Origin: an uncultured Armatimonadota bacterium
GTDB lineage: Bacteria; Armatimonadota; Fimbriimonadia; Fimbriimonadales; Fimbriimonadaceae
Reading direction: 5' to 3'
Assembly: GCA_903927025.1 (NCBI GenBank)
Contig: CAIYLG010000061.1
Coordinates: 1 to 64,000 of the forward strand
Length of the DNA stretch: 64,000 nt
Shown here: positions 61,199 through 64,000 of the stretch, one piece after another
Layout: each line of letters begins with the position of its first letter
How positions within the stretch are numbered: position 1 is the stretch's first letter
The notes under the pieces: model-generated
The model's input: only the letters and a program-made list of their open reading frames with translations
What the model was told of the DNA's origin: nothing
Database searches by the model: none
Program-made: the position numbers and the translations under genes

Positions 61199-62797
61199 TT
61201 AAGCTCCTGCTGGTGTCACGCCTTCTGCAAAGGTCGTCTTCATGAGCGCGGCGAGTTCCGCATCGGAATGCCGGTCCACAAAGTCGCTGAAGTCATCTTC
61301 CTCGTCCCGCTTCTCGACGTAGCCGTTCAGCAGGTTTTCAAGTGCGACCTTGACGTCAGTCGCCGGCACTTTGCGCCATATTGCGCGTACAAATTTCGAA
61401 TCGGCACCCAGCCGTCCCCCAAGGGAAACGTCGTACCCTTCCACTGAAACACCGCCTCCCTGCTTGACAAGGCATCCCTGAAGGCCAATGTTGCCGATGT
61501 GGTGCTGTCCGCAAGAGTTCGGGCAGCCGTTTAGGTTGATGCGAATGGGCTCGTCAATGCTAACGGTCTTTTCAAGGTGCTCCACAATCTCCACGATCAG
61601 CTTCTTGGTCTCGGTGAGAGCCAGGTTGCAGAATTCATTGCCAGTGCAGGCCACAGCTGCGCGACGAATCGGTGACGGGTCAGTGTCCAATCCTGCATCG
61701 GTGAGGGCGCGCCGAACAGCATCCACGTTTGCCTGAGCAATGTCTGAGAACAGCAGGTTCTGCTGGTTGGTGGTTCTCACGACACCCTGGCCAAATTGAT
61801 CCGCAATTCTTGCCGCTTCCTCAACCTGCTCATCTGTCAGGCGCCCGCTAAGCACAGTTGCGCCCACCCAGTAAAGTCCCTCTTGTCTTTGTGCGTGGAC
61901 TCCGATGTGATCCCGGAACGCGCGTCGGGGCTGCGGCCAGTCCTCACCCTTGTCAGGCGACCAACTCAGCCGTCCGCGAACCTCTTCCTCAAATCGCTCT
62001 ATCCCCCACTCGTCGACTAAGAACTTCAGGCGAGCTTTCTTTCGGTTCTCCCGGTTGCCGTTGTCTCGGAAGATGCCAACTACGGACTCAAACACACTGA
62101 GAAGCTGATCTGGTGGTACGAACATATCCAGCGGCTTGGCAAAGAAGGGACGTGCAGAGAGGCCCCCACCAACCCGAACCTGGAATCCATGCTCGACGCT
62201 TCCATCCAGACGCTTTCGGGTAACGCCAGTAGCGCCGATGTCGTTTATCTCTGGTTGAGCGCAGTGTTGGGTGCATCCTGAAATCGCAGTTTTGAACTTG
62301 CGGGGAAGATCAGAGTAGTCCTTGTTCGTCAAGAAGAACCCGTTGATCTGATTGACCCAAGGCCGGGCGTCAAACACCTCGGTCGGATCAATTCCCGCCA
62401 CCGGGCACCCGGTGACGTTGCGGAAAATATCTCCGCAGGCGCCAGCGGTGCTGATGCCCACGCGATCAAACCGCTCAAGAATATCCGGGAGATCCTCCAC
62501 TGTCAGCCAGTGAAACTGGAAGTTTTGGCGGGTGGTGATGTCGGTGATTCCGCGAGCGAAGTCTCGGGTCACCCCAGCAACGGTTCGAAGCTGGTCAGAG
62601 GTAAGGACGCCGCCTGGCACCTTGATTCGGAGCATGAAGTGGCCCTCGTTGGGCTTTTGCTGGTACAGGCCGTACCATCGCATTCGGAGGAAGTCGTCCG
62701 GATCAATGCTCGAAAAGCCAGTCTTGGCGTAACGACTTATGTTCTCGAGGACGTCTAGGCCATCCTGTTCCTTCTTGATTCTTTCGTTTTCGTTCAT
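61199..62797 (-). CDS. Ferredoxin-type nitrite/sulfite reductase
   Basis: About 532 residues with two ferredoxin-like/siroheme domains. The siroheme-[4Fe-4S] ligands are CTGNEFC (C-x5-C) and GCPNSC (C-x3-C). Reduces sulfite to sulfide (or nitrite to ammonia); the cysH and cysG neighbours make sulfite the likely substrate. ATG 62797 overlaps the cysH stop by four bases (ATGA); a longer start would lie inside cysH. Confidence 0.93.
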   Translation of the reverse strand: MNENERIKKEQDGLDVLENISRYAKTGFSSIDPDDFLRMRWYGLYQQKPNEGHFMLRIKVPGGVLTSDQLRTVAGVTRDFARGITDITTRQNFQFHWLTVEDLPDILERFDRVGISTAGACGDIFRNVTGCPVAGIDPTEVFDARPWVNQINGFFLTNKDYSDLPRKFKTAISGCTQHCAQPEINDIGATGVTRKRLDGSVEHGFQVRVGGGLSARPFFAKPLDMFVPPDQLLSVFESVVGIFRDNGNRENRKKARLKFLVDEWGIERFEEEVRGRLSWSPDKGEDWPQPRRAFRDHIGVHAQRQEGLYWVGATVLSGRLTDEQVEEAARIADQFGQGVVRTTNQQNLLFSDIAQANVDAVRRALTDAGLDTDPSPIRRAAVACTGNEFCNLALTETKKLIVEIVEHLEKTVSIDEPIRINLNGCPNSCGQHHIGNIGLQGCLVKQGGGVSVEGYDVSLGGRLGADSKFVRAIWRKVPATDVKVALENLLNGYVEKRDEEDDFSDFVDRHSDAELAALMKTTFAEGVTPAGA

Positions 62798-63516
62798 GCT
62801 TTTCGTGAGTGCAGACCGCACTCTTTGTGCTCTGGGGATTCCCACCACCAGCGCCCAGCTCGAATATCCTCGCCTGGCTTAACCGCTCGGGTGCAGGGAG
62901 CACATCCGATGCTGGGAAATCCAGAATCATGCAGGGCGTTGTAGGGGACCTGATTGACTTTGATGTAGTTCCAAACTTGCAGTTCCGACCAGTCCGCCAA
63001 GGGGCTAATCTTCTTGATTCCACCGTGCTCAAGGTCAATTTCGACCTTAGGGAGATGCTTCCGAGTGACGGATTGCTCGCGCCGCAGCCCTGTGATCCAA
63101 GCTCGATGCCCCACCAAGGCACGCTTTAATGGCTCAACCTTACGGATGTGGCAGCACTCCTTTCGGTTGCTGATACTGGCAAAAAAGGAGTTCGGCCCCT
63201 TCTCCGATAGGAGGCTCTGAAGATCGGTGCCATCCGGTGTAAAGATCTCAAAGCGAGTGTTGTATCGCGCCCTACAGAGGTCCATCACATCGTATGTCTC
63301 TTGATGCAGTCGCCCTGTATCCAGCACAAAGATCCGTGGATTCGGGGTCAGCTTCGCCAACATGTCCACTAAAACCACATCCTCCGCACCAAAGCTACAC
63401 GCGAGGGAGACGTCATTGCCAAACTCTTCCAGCGCCCATTTTAGGACTTCCTGGGGAGTCGCTAGTTCGCCGTTCAGCGACTGCTCAAATTCCGTGGTTG
63501 GGGTTGTTGGAAGCAT
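62794..63516 (-). CDS. cysH: APS/PAPS reductase
   Basis: Reduces adenylylsulfate or its 3'-phospho form to sulfite with thioredoxin. 240 residues. Nucleotide loop SFGAEDVVL, RKECCHIRKVEPL and GCAPCTRAV supply the two CC/CxxC pairs of a [4Fe-4S] cluster, pointing to the APS-using type, with the catalytic Cys in KECGLH at the C-terminus. First gene of the operon cysH-sir-cysG; the leader may carry a regulatory hairpin. Confidence 0.94.
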   Translation of the reverse strand: MLPTTPTTEFEQSLNGELATPQEVLKWALEEFGNDVSLACSFGAEDVVLVDMLAKLTPNPRIFVLDTGRLHQETYDVMDLCRARYNTRFEIFTPDGTDLQSLLSEKGPNSFFASISNRKECCHIRKVEPLKRALVGHRAWITGLRREQSVTRKHLPKVEIDLEHGGIKKISPLADWSELQVWNYIKVNQVPYNALHDSGFPSIGCAPCTRAVKPGEDIRAGRWWWESPEHKECGLHSRKA

Positions 63517-63527
63517 GGTGGTGGTCG

Positions 63528-63584
63528 CTAAACCGTGGGTCCGGGGAGCCCTCCGGACCTCACAGTATTTTCAAGGTAGCCCAT
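63528..63584 (-). promoter_or_regulatory. Leader of the sulfate-reduction operon: hairpin and 18-codon open frame
   Basis: A 7-bp stem (GGTCCGG/CCGGACC, 63538-63559) lies inside a short frame starting at ATG 63584 (MGYLENTVRSGGLPGPTV) that stops 11 bases before the cysH ATG. It contains no Cys codon. It matches no sulfur-responsive riboswitch I know. Confidence 0.35.
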
Positions 63585-63696
63585 AGTTCTGCTGGGGTGC
63601 AGTAAAACACCCTAATCTCTATCAACGCGGTAGACCATTCAGAATAAACGCAAACAGAAGAAGATGTTTGCCTAATGATCTGAAGTGGGTTCTGCC

Positions 63697-64000
63697 CTAC
63701 TTTAGGCCCTCCAGAAGCGTCTCAATCGCATCATCGAGTTTCCCAAATCGGGACCTTTCCAGCCGCAGGAGACCCAACTCCCAGGAACTTGAGACCAAGA
63801 CGGGGAACCCTTGGGCGGCAAGGCGGCCTGGCCAGCTCACCAACTCATTAGCCGAGAAGCCATCAGACTGTTTGAGCAGAATGGGAGAAACCCCAAACCT
63901 TCTCAGTGCCAATGTAATCGCTGATTCTTCCCCCTCAAACCCCACCAGCTGAATAACCGCTCCGACGCGAACGTCAGGGGCTTCGCTTTTGGGAGCGAGG
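63697..64000 (-). CDS. Unrecognised protein, 3' part (gene runs off right edge)
   Basis: The frame is open through the window end, giving about 100 C-terminal residues (GAVIQLVGFEGEESAI, then LALRRFGVSP and LDDAIETLLEGLK). Alternating strands and helices suggest an alpha/beta domain. No diagnostic motif. Same strand as cysH, separated by 180 bases that include the leader described above. Confidence 0.5.
   Translation of the reverse strand, partial: LAPKSEAPDVRVGAVIQLVGFEGEESAITLALRRFGVSPILLKQSDGFSANELVSWPGRLAAQGFPVLVSSSWELGLLRLERSRFGKLDDAIETLLEGLK

Noticed and set aside
63517-63660. SAM or cobalamin riboswitch before cysH
   Set aside because: No match to the conserved cores of known SAM, SAH or cobalamin aptamers could be found by eye.

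Overview
This is bacterial chromosomal DNA with no rRNA, phage or transposase genes. The gene mix points to a free-living, sugar-degrading bacterium of an under-studied phylum; my best guess is Armatimonadota (Fimbriimonas-like). That rests on a type IV prepilin, secreted glycosidases with Ig/InlB-type repeats, a cytochrome-DUF1549-DUF1553 plus DUF1501 gene pair, a tricorn-type protease, a BTAD regulator and the HemQ-type heme route in one genome. It is an inference from gene content; no marker tree could be run. Many genes lack a Shine-Dalgarno site and have a -10-like box 5-8 bases before the start codon, which suggests frequent leaderless transcription.

Layout. 1-6.9 kb: end of a prepilin gene, a large BTAD/TPR regulator and a convergent heparinase-like secreted protein whose upstream region has a SARP-type heptamer repeat. 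7-10.3 kb: accessory stretch with a DUF1778/GNAT toxin-antitoxin pair, unknown secreted genes and a rhuM gene broken by one nonsense codon. 10.3-30.4 kb: carbohydrate region, with an HD hydrolase, two GH78 rhamnosidases, a three-gene sugar ABC transporter lacking its binding protein, a GH35 beta-galactosidase, a fused rhamnulose-1-phosphate aldolase/dehydrogenase, a tricorn-like protease and a sugar isomerase/epimerase. Together these look like a rhamnose-glycan utilisation locus. 30.5-39.7 kb: an A+T-rich island holding an undescribed four-gene operon (Cys-rich anchored surface protein, STN-like protein, two paralogous polytopic membrane proteins sharing a GDHTD motif). 39.8-42.2 kb: rimO and a second isomerase/epimerase. 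42.5-50.4 kb: compact heme operon hemA-C-D-B-Q-L-E-H, following the coproporphyrin-dependent route. 50.5-59.6 kb: secreted beta-propeller protein, Planctomycete-type cytochrome pair, folC, two tandem DUF3365 heme proteins, tRNA-Pro(TGG), DUF486 and a zinc-ribbon membrane protein. 59.8-63.5 kb: assimilatory sulfate reduction operon cysH-sir-cysG on the minus strand. A truncated gene runs off the right end.

Most striking are the A+T-rich four-gene operon at 31.6-39.7 kb and four long, mutually different inverted repeats (about 130-260 bp), each lying exactly between two convergent genes. CysG and the heme operon share uroporphyrinogen III, so the window carries both the siroheme and heme branches.
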